Assembly (NCBI GenBank): GCA_018335875.1
Contig: JAGXRN010000007.1
Coordinates: 1-64,000 of the forward strand
Length of the DNA: 64,000 nucleotides
Reading direction: 5' to 3'
Source of the DNA: Dethiobacter sp.
GTDB lineage: Bacteria; Bacillota; Dethiobacteria; Dethiobacterales; Dethiobacteraceae
Shown: positions 51,436 to 59,905 of the stretch, piece after piece
How the letters are laid out: every line of letters begins with the position of its first letter
Position numbering within the stretch: the stretch's first letter is position 1
Program-made: the position numbers and the translations under genes
The notes under the pieces: model-generated
What the model saw: only the letters and a program-made list of their open reading frames with translations
The model's database searches: none
Told to the model about the DNA's origin: nothing

Positions 51436-52190
51436 ATAGCTTCCCTTTTTAAGTGTTTCTGTACAATTTTAAAAGCTTCTTCTGCATGATTTAGTGTTTC
51501 ATTTATGTCTTTTTCTTCGTGGGCTGCCGAGATAAACCAGTTGTGGTGGGGGTGCAGAAAAGAGTCTCTTCTGGTAACTTCAGCACAGAAAATCTGCATG
51601 AGACGAGCTGGATAGAATTTACCACCCCTGACAACAACATGGACAACGGGGTCTTCGTTAACCCGGATTTCCAGAGTACCGTCGGGCATATGGTGCGAGA
51701 GAGTGATTAAGTCGGGGTCATTTTCACCAATCTCCTTTAATCCGAAGGCCAGCGCATAAAGGGCCAGTTTAACACAAAATTCAAAAGTATCAGGATTATT
51801 TAATAAATCATCCTCTGGTTTAAGATAGAATTCCAACTTCTGCAGGACTTGGTCAAGCTGCAGTATTTTTTTTAACTGAAGGAGGGACAGCAAATTCAGG
51901 CGGGGGCTTTTTTGAGTCTTACCCTGGAAGACATCGTTTAAAAACCTGGCGTTCTTAAATGTAAGGGCGGCACATTGCCGGGGCTGGTTTTCTTTTTTGA
52001 CTGTCAGCAGGCCGTTTGTAAAAACCAGAGTAACGACGGCCTTTGCCTGAGGGAGTCGGAATTGAAAGGCCCCGTTCCAACCTTTAACCAATTGCTGTGC
52101 GTTTTTATCAAACTCTATTATGTCTTCCAGCAGTGGCAGTATAGCCATCAGATGCAGGCGGGCGAGGATTATGTCTTTAGCGCTTTGCAT
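51432..52190 (-). CDS. uncharacterised protein, SCP2-like N-half with aminotransferase-like tail
   Basis: 252 residues. Residues about 25-115 look like a SCP2 lipid-transfer domain (FQFRLPQAKAVVTLVF, a short glycine turn, then LTFKNARFLNDVFQGK). The last 45 residues (FLHPHHNWFISAAHEEKDI and LNHAEEAFKIVQK) look like the C-terminal tail of class III aminotransferases such as glutamate-1-semialdehyde aminotransferase. The middle has no family I can name. The combination is unexpected. It starts at ATG 52190 behind AGAGAGGTG and is coupled to the ArsC-like gene. Confidence 0.7.
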   Translation of the reverse strand: MQSAKDIILARLHLMAILPLLEDIIEFDKNAQQLVKGWNGAFQFRLPQAKAVVTLVFTNGLLTVKKENQPRQCAALTFKNARFLNDVFQGKTQKSPRLNLLSLLQLKKILQLDQVLQKLEFYLKPEDDLLNNPDTFEFCVKLALYALAFGLKEIGENDPDLITLSHHMPDGTLEIRVNEDPVVHVVVRGGKFYPARLMQIFCAEVTRRDSFLHPHHNWFISAAHEEKDINETLNHAEEAFKIVQKHLKREAI

Positions 52191-52449
52191 ACCCTTACAC
52201 CTCTCTTCTAAACTTTTTGCGTCACTGTAGTTAAATTAAAACGCTGAACAGCATCTGTACAAACCCTTGTATTGGTGCAGAAATATTCGCCAAATAGTGT
52301 TAATATCCCTTCTTTATATGCTATACTTTCTGAATATTGCAATAATTTCGGCAGGACATATTTTATAAATAGCGAATAAATATGCATATGCATGAAACGT
52401 TCTGCGCAAGGTTGTGCCATAAGTTAAAATTTGCAGGGAGTGTTATGCG

Positions 52450-52605
52450 ATGGAGAGAGAAGTACGCCTAAAAAACCTGGTTGCATACGGTTTGGGCGAT
52501 GTTTTGGGCGGTGGTTCCTTTTTGATTATCGGAACGCTTTTTCTTACCGGGCTACTATTCTTTGCTGCCCCAAATCAGGGTAGTACATGCCAAGGATGCT
52601 TGTGA
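52450..52605 (+). pseudogene. N-terminal remnant of a GPH-type sugar/cation symporter
   Basis: From ATG 52450, behind GGGAG, the frame encodes LKNLVAYGLGDVLGGGSFLIIGTL, the first helix of MelB/GPH symporters, and then breaks off. It continues for about 16 unrelated residues into the frame overlapping the next remnant and stops at 52605. Intact members have around 450 residues. A deletion joined this start to an isomerase end. Confidence 0.8.
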
Positions 52606-52789
52606 AGACGGTTTTACTGTTTTGGGCCGGGGAAAAATTGATTGGGAGGGGCAACTTAAAGCTTTGCTTCAAGATGGTTTTCAGGGTGGTGTTACCATTG
52701 AACCACGTACAGTTCCGGATGGTGGCACCATTGCCCAGGCCTCCGCAAAAATATTAGCCTACCTGCGGGAGCGGATCCATCCTAAATAA
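52544..52789 (+). pseudogene. C-terminal remnant of a sugar phosphate isomerase/epimerase
   Basis: In the frame ending at 52789 the sequence reads LLPQIRVVHAKDA, then LGRGKIDWEGQLKALLQDGF and VTIEPRT, which is the last third of xylose-isomerase-like TIM barrels, with the metal-binding histidine and glutamate still visible. The two thirds before it are gone. It ends 24 bases before the transketolase start. No ribosome site or start fits a functional short protein. Confidence 0.82.
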
Positions 52790-52812
52790 AATATTTATAG
52801 GAGGTAGGATTG

Positions 52813-53655
52813 ATGGGATTATCGGATAAGGACATAACGGATTTAAGGGAGAAAGCACGGCAAATCCGTAGGAAAATAATAAATACTGTGGTTTGGGCCG
52901 GAGGCGGTCATGCCGGCGGCGCTCTCAGCCAGGCCGACATTCTGGTAGCTCTCTATTACCACTATCTTAATGTTGATCCTAATAATCCAAGCTGGGAGGA
53001 CCGTGACAGGGTTGTACTGAGCAAAGGGCATGGCGGCATTGGTTATGCTCCTATCCTGGCGGATCGGGGCTATTTCCCGGAAGAACTCCTTAAAACATTC
53101 AACCATACCAACTCACCCTTTGGCATGCACCTTGACCGCCTTAAAGTGCCCGGTGTTGACTCCTCAACCGGTTCACTGGGGCACGGACTGCCCATTGCTG
53201 TGGGTCTGGCTCTGGGGGCGAAACTAAAGGGGAAACTGTGGAAGACTTATTGTATCATCGGCGACGGTGAATGTAATGAAGGCAGTGTCTGGGAGGGAGC
53301 CATGGCAGCCAGTCATTTTAAACTAAACAATCTTATAGGTATCATTGACAGAAACGGGCTGTGCATAGACGGTGCCACGGAAGAAATCATGTCTTTGGAA
53401 CCACTTAAGGAAAAATGGCAGAGCTTCGGCTGGCATGTCACAGTGATTGACGGTCATGATTTTTTTGAATTGGGTCAGGCACTGGAGGAAGCACAGCATT
53501 TAGCTGAGCAGCCGGCCATGATCATCGCAAATACTGTTAAGGGTAAAGGCGTGGATTTTATGGAAGGCGTTTCCGGCTGGCATTATGGTGGGTTAGACAC
53601 GGAAAAAGAAAAACAGGCATTGGAATCTATTGACAGAATGCATAGCAAAGGCTAG
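52813..53655 (+). CDS. transketolase, N-terminal (TPP-binding) subunit
   Basis: 280-residue N-terminal half of a split transketolase. It has the thiamine diphosphate motif GDGECNEGSVWEGAMAASHFKLNNL with the N-x-N ending at IDRN, and the LSKGHG histidine loop. ATG 52813 follows AGGAGG by seven bases. The C-terminal half is the next gene. The split form is common in Firmicutes. It is intact in the middle of remnants of sugar genes. Confidence 0.93.
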   Translation: MGLSDKDITDLREKARQIRRKIINTVVWAGGGHAGGALSQADILVALYYHYLNVDPNNPSWEDRDRVVLSKGHGGIGYAPILADRGYFPEELLKTFNHTNSPFGMHLDRLKVPGVDSSTGSLGHGLPIAVGLALGAKLKGKLWKTYCIIGDGECNEGSVWEGAMAASHFKLNNLIGIIDRNGLCIDGATEEIMSLEPLKEKWQSFGWHVTVIDGHDFFELGQALEEAQHLAEQPAMIIANTVKGKGVDFMEGVSGWHYGGLDTEKEKQALESIDRMHSKG

Positions 53656-53670
53656 AGAGGAGGGTTAACA

Positions 53671-54687
53671 TTGACGGCGACAGGATTGACTTACCACGTT
53701 TATGATACTGACCATATGACACCGGCCGAGATTTACGGCCATGTCCTCGCAAAACTGGGTGAAGAAAGAGAAGAAATAGTGGCCTTGACCGCAGATTTGG
53801 CGAAATCAACCAAGATAGGTAAATTTGGGGAAAGGTTTCCCCGGCGTTTTTTTAACGTGGGCATTGCTGAGCAGAATCTCTTTGGTATCGCCGCTGGCCT
53901 GGCCCTGGCGGGTTTTACTCCCTTCGTTTCAACTTTTGCTGTATTTGCATCTTTGCGGGCGGGGGAGCAGGTACGTACCGACATCTGTTACCAAAACCTT
54001 AACTGTAAAATCATCGCTACCCATTCAGGGCTCTCTTTTGGCCAGGCCGGCACCACCCATCATGCTACGGAGGACCTGGCTGTAATGCGTTCATTTGCCA
54101 ACCTTACCGTTTTAGCTCCCGCCGACGGCATAGAGACTGCAAATGCCGTCCGTGCTTGCCTGGACCACTATGGGCCTGTCTACATCCGTATAGGGAGAGG
54201 TTTTGAACAGACGGTATATGAAGATGAGGACTACGGTTTTACCATTGGCAAGGCACATGTTATGCATGAAGGTTCAGATATAACTGTTATCGCCTGCGGC
54301 CCATGTGTACTGCAGGCGTTGGAGGCGGCCAGGGTCCTGAAGGAGAGCCACGGCATTGAGGTAAGGGTAATTAATATGCATACAATAAAGCCTTTGGATA
54401 AGGAGGCAGTATTAGCCGCTGTTAACGATACGCGAAGAATCATTACTGTGGAAAACCACAGCATTATCGGGGGATTAGGCAGTGCCGTGGCTGAAGTTAT
54501 CACTGAAGAAGGCAAATCCTGCCGGCTCAAACGCCTGGGCATCCCGGATACTTTTGCTCCTGTGGGATATACGCAGATAGATAATGTGGAAGCCATGAAG
54601 CAAAGCCAACTAATAGTGGACGGCTCACCTGAATACGGAAAAGATATATCTTCCATTATGAAAAAAATAGAATCTTTAATTGCTTAA
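53671..54687 (+). CDS. transketolase, C-terminal (pyrimidine-binding) subunit
   Basis: 338-residue C-terminal half. It has the pyrimidine-domain glutamate in FNVGIAEQNLFGIAAGLALAG, and the C-terminal domain with TVENHSIIGGLGSAVAEV. The TTG start at 53671 follows GAGGAGGG; a later ATG at 53716 would remove only the opening residues. It pairs with the N-terminal subunit, giving transfer of two-carbon units between sugars. The gene ends before another ribosome site that leads only to a remnant. Confidence 0.93.
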   Translation: MTATGLTYHVYDTDHMTPAEIYGHVLAKLGEEREEIVALTADLAKSTKIGKFGERFPRRFFNVGIAEQNLFGIAAGLALAGFTPFVSTFAVFASLRAGEQVRTDICYQNLNCKIIATHSGLSFGQAGTTHHATEDLAVMRSFANLTVLAPADGIETANAVRACLDHYGPVYIRIGRGFEQTVYEDEDYGFTIGKAHVMHEGSDITVIACGPCVLQALEAARVLKESHGIEVRVINMHTIKPLDKEAVLAAVNDTRRIITVENHSIIGGLGSAVAEVITEEGKSCRLKRLGIPDTFAPVGYTQIDNVEAMKQSQLIVDGSPEYGKDISSIMKKIESLIA

Positions 54688-54719
54688 GAGAAAGCAGATA
54701 TATCAACGGAGGGATTAAG

Positions 54720-54874
54720 ATGAATAGAACGGTGCGAAACATTAGTTCAGCATACAGGGCGTCCTTTCCTCTGTAGCCGGACTTACCCTATATATCACGG
54801 CCATTATCCTTGCCTGGAACTCAGTTCCCGCAGCGCTTACAACAGAAAAGTCTACACCTATGGACGGTATTTAG
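54720..54874 (+). pseudogene. remnant of a membrane protein gene behind transketolase
   Basis: CGGAGGG and ATG 54720 open a frame of 18 codons. A different frame from about 54757 to the stop at 54872-54874 encodes a hydrophobic helix (VAGLTLYITAIILAW) and a short polar tail. It looks like the end of a polytopic transporter joined to a foreign start. I could not name the family. The gap 54688-55090 otherwise contains only the promoter at 54937. Confidence 0.6.
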
Positions 54875-54936
54875 TAGACGAGACAGTTAAAAAGAATGCC
54901 TAATGGCACAGAAGCTATGTGTGAGCGCTAAAGTGA

Positions 54937-54965
54937 TTGACAATAAAAGTTAATACTTGTATTAT
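54937..54965 (+). promoter_or_regulatory. sigma-A promoter of the aldehyde oxidoreductase gene
   Basis: TTGACA (54937-54942), 17 bases, TATTAT (54960-54965). The start would fall near 54972, leaving a leader of roughly 120 bases before ATG 55091. Confidence 0.82.
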
Positions 54966-55090
54966 ATGGTTAAGCGCAGCATATCATTTGAAGTGAACCA
55001 GTGTATTTATTCTTAAAAATCGACGAAAGCATTCATTCATTAAAGTGCTAAAGTAGAAATTGATATTAAAAAACAGGGGAGGAATTGTTA

Positions 55091-56881
55091 ATGGCTTATG
55101 CGGGAAATATTCTGCGGATTAATCTGACCACGGGTTCTATCACCAAGGAAGAACTTCCGGTTGATGAAGCAAAAGCTTTTATTGGCGGCAGGGGGCTTGG
55201 GGGGAAGATGCTGGCTGCTGAAATTCCGGCCGGTACTGATCCCCTTGGTCCTGAGAACAAAATTTTCTTTATCACCGGGCCACTGACCGCCACTTCGGCC
55301 CCTACCTCAGGACGTTATATGGTAGTGACCAAGTCTCCCTTAAACAATGTAATCGCTTCTTCCAATTCTGGCGGCTACTGGGGGGCTGAGCTTAAATTTG
55401 CCGGTTATGACATGGTAATCGTGGAAGGAAAAGCTAAAGAGCCGGTTTATATCAGCATCAGGGACGAGCAGGTGGAGATTCATCCTGCTTCAAAACTCTG
55501 GGGCAAGCAGACCAGTGAAGTTGTCGACGAACTAATTGCTGAATTTGGCGACCCCAGGGCGCGCGTACTTAATATCGGGCCTGCCGGAGAGAACCTTTCG
55601 CCGATAGCAGCTGTAATGAATGACCGCTGGCGTGCGGCCGGTCGCTCCGGTGTGGGCGCAGTGCTGGGTGCAAAGAACCTTAAGGCCATAATTGTGCGCG
55701 GCAGCGGTAAGGTGCAAGTGGCACAGCCCGAAAAATTCAAAGAAGTTGTCAGCGGCGTATTGAAGAAGATTAAGGAGAACGGTGTTACAGGCGAAGGATT
55801 GCCTGCTTACGGGACATCTATTCTGGTTAACATTATCAATGAACACGGTATGTATCCAACCAATAACTTCCGCGAAGGCGTATTTGCCGGAGCGGAAGCT
55901 ACCTCCGGCGAAACCATTGCAGAAAAGTACCTGACCAAAAAAGATCCCTGCTACCGCTGCCCAATTGCCTGTGGCCGTTACTGTAAAGTTGACGACGTTG
56001 AGGGCGGAGGCCCCGAGTATGAAACAGTCTGGGCTTATGGCGCAGATTGCGGTGTTTCGGATTTACCCGCGATTATAAAGGCCAATAAGGTCTGCAACGA
56101 GATGGGACTGGACACTATTTCCGCCGGCGCTACCATTGCCGCGGCCATGGAACTCTTCCAGTGTGGTTACATTAAACCGGAGGAAGTTGACGGCCCTGAA
56201 CTGAAATGGGGCAGTGGTGAAGCCATAGTGGAATGGACGCGAAAGATGGGACTGGGTGAAGGGCTCGGCGCCAAGCTGGCCATGGGTTCCGCCAGCCTGT
56301 GCGAGGCCTACGGCGCACCAGAACTGTCGATGACCGTAAAGAAACTGGAACTTCCAGCCTACGACCCGCGCGGAATCATGGGGCACGGCCTGCAATATGC
56401 TACCGCCAACCGTGGGGGCTGCCATGTACGCGGCTACATGGTATCACCGGAAATCCTCGGTATCCCGGAGCCACTGGACCGCTTCTCCATTGAGGGTAAG
56501 GCTGAATGGGTTAAAACCTATCAGGATATAACAGCGGTTATTGACAGCCTTGGCATCTGCCTCTTTACCTCATTTGCCCTCGGTGCTCAGGATTACGCCG
56601 ACCTGTATAACTACGCCACCGGTGAAAATTTAAGCGCTGAAGAACTGCTGTCCTGCGGTGACCGTATCTACAACAACGAGCGCCTCTTCAACCTGCAGGA
56701 AGGCTATAGCGCCAGTGACGACACATTGCCCAAACGGATGCTGGCTGAACCCATGCCTGATGGGCCGAGCAAGGGCAATGTCCACCCACTGGATAAAATG
56801 CTGCCTAAGTATTATGTAATACGCGGCTGGGACGGGGATGGGGTGCCTACGACAGAGAAGAAAGAGGCTTTGGGTTTGTAA
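55091..56881 (+). CDS. aldehyde:ferredoxin oxidoreductase (tungsten/molybdenum)
   Basis: 596-residue AOR-family protein, normal length (about 600). The N-terminal domain carries GGRGLGGKMLA and TGPLTATSAPTSGRYMV; the 4Fe-4S ligands C-Y-R-C-P-I-A-C are at about residue 290 and the fourth cysteine in DSLGICLF near 495. It binds a bis-pterin tungsten or molybdenum cofactor and oxidises aldehydes to acids with ferredoxin. ATG 55091 follows GGGGAGGA. A MoaD-like gene follows, a frequent AOR partner. In an acid-degrading anaerobe it may also run in reverse or detoxify aldehydes. Confidence 0.94.
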   Translation: MAYAGNILRINLTTGSITKEELPVDEAKAFIGGRGLGGKMLAAEIPAGTDPLGPENKIFFITGPLTATSAPTSGRYMVVTKSPLNNVIASSNSGGYWGAELKFAGYDMVIVEGKAKEPVYISIRDEQVEIHPASKLWGKQTSEVVDELIAEFGDPRARVLNIGPAGENLSPIAAVMNDRWRAAGRSGVGAVLGAKNLKAIIVRGSGKVQVAQPEKFKEVVSGVLKKIKENGVTGEGLPAYGTSILVNIINEHGMYPTNNFREGVFAGAEATSGETIAEKYLTKKDPCYRCPIACGRYCKVDDVEGGGPEYETVWAYGADCGVSDLPAIIKANKVCNEMGLDTISAGATIAAAMELFQCGYIKPEEVDGPELKWGSGEAIVEWTRKMGLGEGLGAKLAMGSASLCEAYGAPELSMTVKKLELPAYDPRGIMGHGLQYATANRGGCHVRGYMVSPEILGIPEPLDRFSIEGKAEWVKTYQDITAVIDSLGICLFTSFALGAQDYADLYNYATGENLSAEELLSCGDRIYNNERLFNLQEGYSASDDTLPKRMLAEPMPDGPSKGNVHPLDKMLPKYYVIRGWDGDGVPTTEKKEALGL

Positions 56882-56886
56882 AACTA

Positions 56887-56920
56887 AAGAGAGGGCTTCC
56901 GTATCGGAAAGCCCTCTTTT
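56887..56920 (+). terminator. terminator after the aldehyde oxidoreductase gene
   Basis: AGAGGGCTTCCG pairs with GGAAAGCCCTCT (loop TATC, one bulge), followed by TTTT. The MoaD-like gene 40 bases further on may depend on read-through. Confidence 0.85.
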
Positions 56921-56958
56921 CCCTTCTATATAGGAATATATCTGCTTGAGGTGAGATG

Positions 56959-57183
56959 ATGAGAATTACTGTCAGGTTGTTTGCCACTCTGCGTACAAAT
57001 CGTTTCAAAGAGGATACCCGCGAGTATCCGGCAGGGACCACTGTGGCTCAGGTTGCGGATGATTTAAAAATATTTAGTGGAGAATTGGCGTTAATCCTTG
57101 TTAACGGCCATACTGCGTCTTTTGACCAGGAACTTAATGACAACGACATATTGTCCCTGTTCCCTCCGGTGGGAGGGGGCTAA
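56959..57183 (+). CDS. MoaD/ThiS-family sulfur carrier
   Basis: 74-residue ubiquitin-like protein starting MRITVRLFATLRTN and ending FPPVGGG, so the C-terminal diglycine used for thiocarboxylation is present. Beside an AOR gene it most likely supplies sulfur for tungsto- or molybdopterin synthesis. ATG 56956 and 56959 are adjacent; the second fits the GAGGTG site better. No MoaE is nearby. Confidence 0.9.
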   Translation: MRITVRLFATLRTNRFKEDTREYPAGTTVAQVADDLKIFSGELALILVNGHTASFDQELNDNDILSLFPPVGGG

Positions 57184-57267
57184 GAAGTATGTGCTTTCTG
57201 TTGTGCATAGTAGAAAAAAGATAGAAATTTCTAAGAGCTTGGCATAACAGGGGAGGGGTTGTATACA

Positions 57268-58488
57268 GTGATACCACGTTCAGGGCATACAGCAAATAAA
57301 GACGTGTATGAGATTGACGCTGACATCTACCAGAGGTTTCCTGTCTTAAAACAGGCTTTTGTCACAGTCGGTCAGAAAGATACCGGGCAGATAGGAATAA
57401 TGTTTTCCCTGGGGAAGATGTTTGAAACTATGGCGCTAAATATTAAGGAGTGCGTTCCCGGCAAATCGCGCATTGATTATGCTTTTGACGCCGGCGCCAA
57501 TGCCATGAACCTGATACTTGGCGCCTACGGTATGCCAAACAGCCAGTTTCTCAGGTGGGACCCATTGTATATACCTGAGTTTCTGCGTGAAAAGCAGCTG
57601 GATGCCGATCCTTCCGGGCTTACCACGCTGGTAAAAAAGGCTGCCGGGCTTTACGGCAGTGACCTGGTGGGAATCACCACCCTCGACAGCAGGTGGATTT
57701 ATGAATCTGACTTGTTAAAGCTATTTGTTCTGGCGGATGAGGGCCATCCGCATGAGACTGATAAGGAGTTTGTCATCCCGCACTCGGTAAACAGGGCGAT
57801 AGTATTGGCGGTGGCCATGGACATGGAGTTAATTGAGACTTCGCCGCAGGTTCCGGCCAGTACCGCAGCTTCGCTTGGCTACTCCAGGATGGGCATTACA
57901 GCGGTTTCACTGGCCGAGTTTATTCGCTCACTGGGTTTTACCGCCATTCCCTGTATGAATGACACCGCTCTCAGTATTCCCCTGGCTGTAGATGCCGGGC
58001 TTGGTGAACTGGGTAGGAACGGCCTCTTAATTACACCCGAATATGGACCTGGCATCCGCTTATGCAAAGTACTGACCGATATGCCGCTTAATACCGATAA
58101 ACCAGTGGACTTTGGCATTAATGACTTCTGCCGTCAATGTCTGTTGTGTGCAGAGCACTGCCCGTCCGGAGCTATCAGCACAGGTTCTCAATATTTCACC
58201 GGGGTATGTGAAAACAACAACCCGGGAGTTAAGAAATGGTATATAAATGCCGGAGAGTGCCTGCGCTTTTGGCAGAAAAACGGCGCCGGTTGCGCCAATT
58301 GTATTGCAGTTTGCCCCTTTAGTGCCGGGTTTGAAGGTTCGCAGTGTGTGAAATGTATAAGATGTGACACAACTAACAGCTGCTCGCTCCAAGCTGTTGC
58401 CTTCCTGCGGGCTAAACATGGCTATCTGAAAGCACCGTTATGGGGGACGAAGCCGATTTCCACGCTACTGACCAGGGCAGAGCTATAA
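57268..58488 (+). CDS. reductive-dehalogenase-like cobamide/Fe-S protein without Tat signal
   Basis: About 406 residues. The C-terminal part holds the two RdhA-type clusters: CRQCLLCAEHCPSGAI, then ECLRFWQKNGAGCANCIAVCPF. The region before it (DAGLGELGRNGLLITPEYGPGIRLCKV) matches the cobamide-binding fold shared by RdhA and epoxyqueuosine reductase. There is no twin-arginine or other signal peptide, so it acts in the cytoplasm, and it is shorter than respiratory RdhAs. GTG 57268 is ten bases after GGGGAGGGG; the TTG at 57259 is too close. A B12 riboswitch and cobalt-type importer follow. The reaction is unknown. Confidence 0.85.
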   Translation: MIPRSGHTANKDVYEIDADIYQRFPVLKQAFVTVGQKDTGQIGIMFSLGKMFETMALNIKECVPGKSRIDYAFDAGANAMNLILGAYGMPNSQFLRWDPLYIPEFLREKQLDADPSGLTTLVKKAAGLYGSDLVGITTLDSRWIYESDLLKLFVLADEGHPHETDKEFVIPHSVNRAIVLAVAMDMELIETSPQVPASTAASLGYSRMGITAVSLAEFIRSLGFTAIPCMNDTALSIPLAVDAGLGELGRNGLLITPEYGPGIRLCKVLTDMPLNTDKPVDFGINDFCRQCLLCAEHCPSGAISTGSQYFTGVCENNNPGVKKWYINAGECLRFWQKNGAGCANCIAVCPFSAGFEGSQCVKCIRCDTTNSCSLQAVAFLRAKHGYLKAPLWGTKPISTLLTRAEL

Positions 58489-58655
58489 CAACTTGCTTGA
58501 AATATAATAAAATTTTGACTAAGAAGCAGGAATATGGAAACAAAGAACTAATTATATATTTAAGTGAATTCCTTATTGAAGTTTGTACTGTAAGCAGAGA
58601 GGGAGGATGCTGTCATCCAGAAGGAGACTCGTTAAAAATTGAACAGCGGGATTAT

Positions 58656-58825
58656 TGAGAACAGGTAGCCTGGCAACAAGCCGGGCTGAAAGGGAAACCG
58701 GTTAAAATCCGGTACGGTGCCGCCACTGTAAGGGGGAGTTTCTTTCCATATTTGACCACTGGCCTTTGGGCTGGGAAGGGGGGAAGAAGCGATGATCCCG
58801 AGTCAGTAAACCTGCCTTGTTTTCT
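58656..58825 (+). promoter_or_regulatory. cobalamin (B12) riboswitch before the metal importer operon
   Basis: The B12-box core is present: AAAGGGAA-type segment at 58689-58696, GCCGCCACTGTAA (58729 on), then GATGATCCCGAGTCAG near 58791, and a closing helix ACAGGT / ACCTGC at the ends. It lies in the 484-base gap after the RdhA-like gene and reads into the importer operon. I found no convincing promoter for it, so transcription may come from an unrecognised one between 58489 and 58640 or from read-through. Confidence 0.92.
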
Positions 58826-58892
58826 TTAGCCACTAACTACGCGCATAGGTAGGTGACTAATTAGGAGAAAGATTATATTCCTCTTAAAGTAG

Positions 58893-58923
58893 ACGCCTTA
58901 ACCATCTATGGTTAAGGCGTTTG
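58893..58923 (+). terminator. hairpin of the B12 riboswitch expression platform
   Basis: ACGCCTTAACCA (58893-58904) pairs perfectly with TGGTTAAGGCGT (58909-58920), loop TCTA, then only TTT. It lies 70 bases after the aptamer and 50 before the first importer ATG. A direct repeat of TTGCCGTATTA follows (58921-58942). Confidence 0.65.
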
Positions 58924-58972
58924 CCGTATTATTGCCGTATTATATGAGTAAACATTTAGGGGTGGAACTAAA

Positions 58973-59860
58973 ATGAAAATAATGAAAATAGTGATATTCA
59001 TGTTAATATTTATGCTTATTTTATCCGGCGGTACGTTCGCCCATGAGGTATGGATTGAAATGAAACCAGAGGGGGAAGTGGGGCAGCAACATATCATTAA
59101 CATAAACTGGGGCGATTTTGGACAATTTTTAGACCCCAGAAGCAGCTATTTTAATTCAATAATAAAGGGGGAGCTGTGGGTTTTAGCGCCGGACGGCCAA
59201 AAGATTAATTTGGAACCGGAAGAGTGGCCCGACAGATATGTTGCCAGATTTACGCCGCAGGCCGGCGGTGACCATCAGGTTATATTTTACCATCACAGAG
59301 GCGTTATTAATCAACAGCATGGAGAACCCAAAGGGTTAATGACCATAGAAGTAATCTCAAAAGCGTTTATTGACATTGAGGGTGAAGCTGAGATCAAAGC
59401 ATGGGATCAAGTGGCCGGACTTCCCCTTGAAGTTAAAGCCCTGACTGATGTAGGGCATCTGCATACCGGCGGTGAAGTAAAAGGCCAACTATTATTTTTT
59501 GGAGAGCCGTTGGCCGACATTAATATGACTATTTACCCGCCAGGTGGTGAGTATGATGAGCCTTTGAGAATAACTACAGATCGCGCCGGGCAGTTTTCTT
59601 TTATCGCTGATAAAGAGGGAGCCTGGCTCATAAAAGTTTCCTATTTGGATGATTCGGTAAAACATGTGGACGGACATGATGTGATCGGCGCCCGCTATAA
59701 CTTTACCATGACGGTTTTCCCGCATTATGGTGGTGGTGACTCCCCGTCAACGAAACCTGCAAAACCAGCCGGCAATAATATTATTCATTATCTTTACCTA
59801 TTGGCCGGAGCCCTGGTGGCAGGTGCAGCCTATATGTTCGGAAAAAGTAAAAGTAGTTAG
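58973..59860 (+). CDS. DUF4198-type metal-importer accessory protein (NikK-like)
   Basis: 295-residue exported protein: a signal peptide ending GTFA, a mature start of HEVWIEMKPEG, a DUF4198-type beta domain with a carboxypeptidase-regulatory-like repeat (PGGEYDEPLRITTDRAGQFSF), and a C-terminal helix with a basic end. This layout is that of NikK, an accessory part of some NikMQO-type importers. It begins the riboswitch-controlled operon. The B12 riboswitch points to cobalt rather than nickel as metal. The mature N-terminal histidine could be a metal ligand. Confidence 0.8.
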   Translation: MKIMKIVIFMLIFMLILSGGTFAHEVWIEMKPEGEVGQQHIININWGDFGQFLDPRSSYFNSIIKGELWVLAPDGQKINLEPEEWPDRYVARFTPQAGGDHQVIFYHHRGVINQQHGEPKGLMTIEVISKAFIDIEGEAEIKAWDQVAGLPLEVKALTDVGHLHTGGEVKGQLLFFGEPLADINMTIYPPGGEYDEPLRITTDRAGQFSFIADKEGAWLIKVSYLDDSVKHVDGHDVIGARYNFTMTVFPHYGGGDSPSTKPAKPAGNNIIHYLYLLAGALVAGAAYMFGKSKSS

Positions 59861-59905
59861 CGTGCGGATTTTCTTTCAGTCTGCCAGGATGAGGAGATGA
59901 ATAAA

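Noticed and set aside
58921..58942. Tandem TTGCCGTATTA repeat considered as a CRISPR or attachment site
   Set aside because: Only two copies without spacers, between a riboswitch hairpin and a coding start; no integrase or cas genes in the window.
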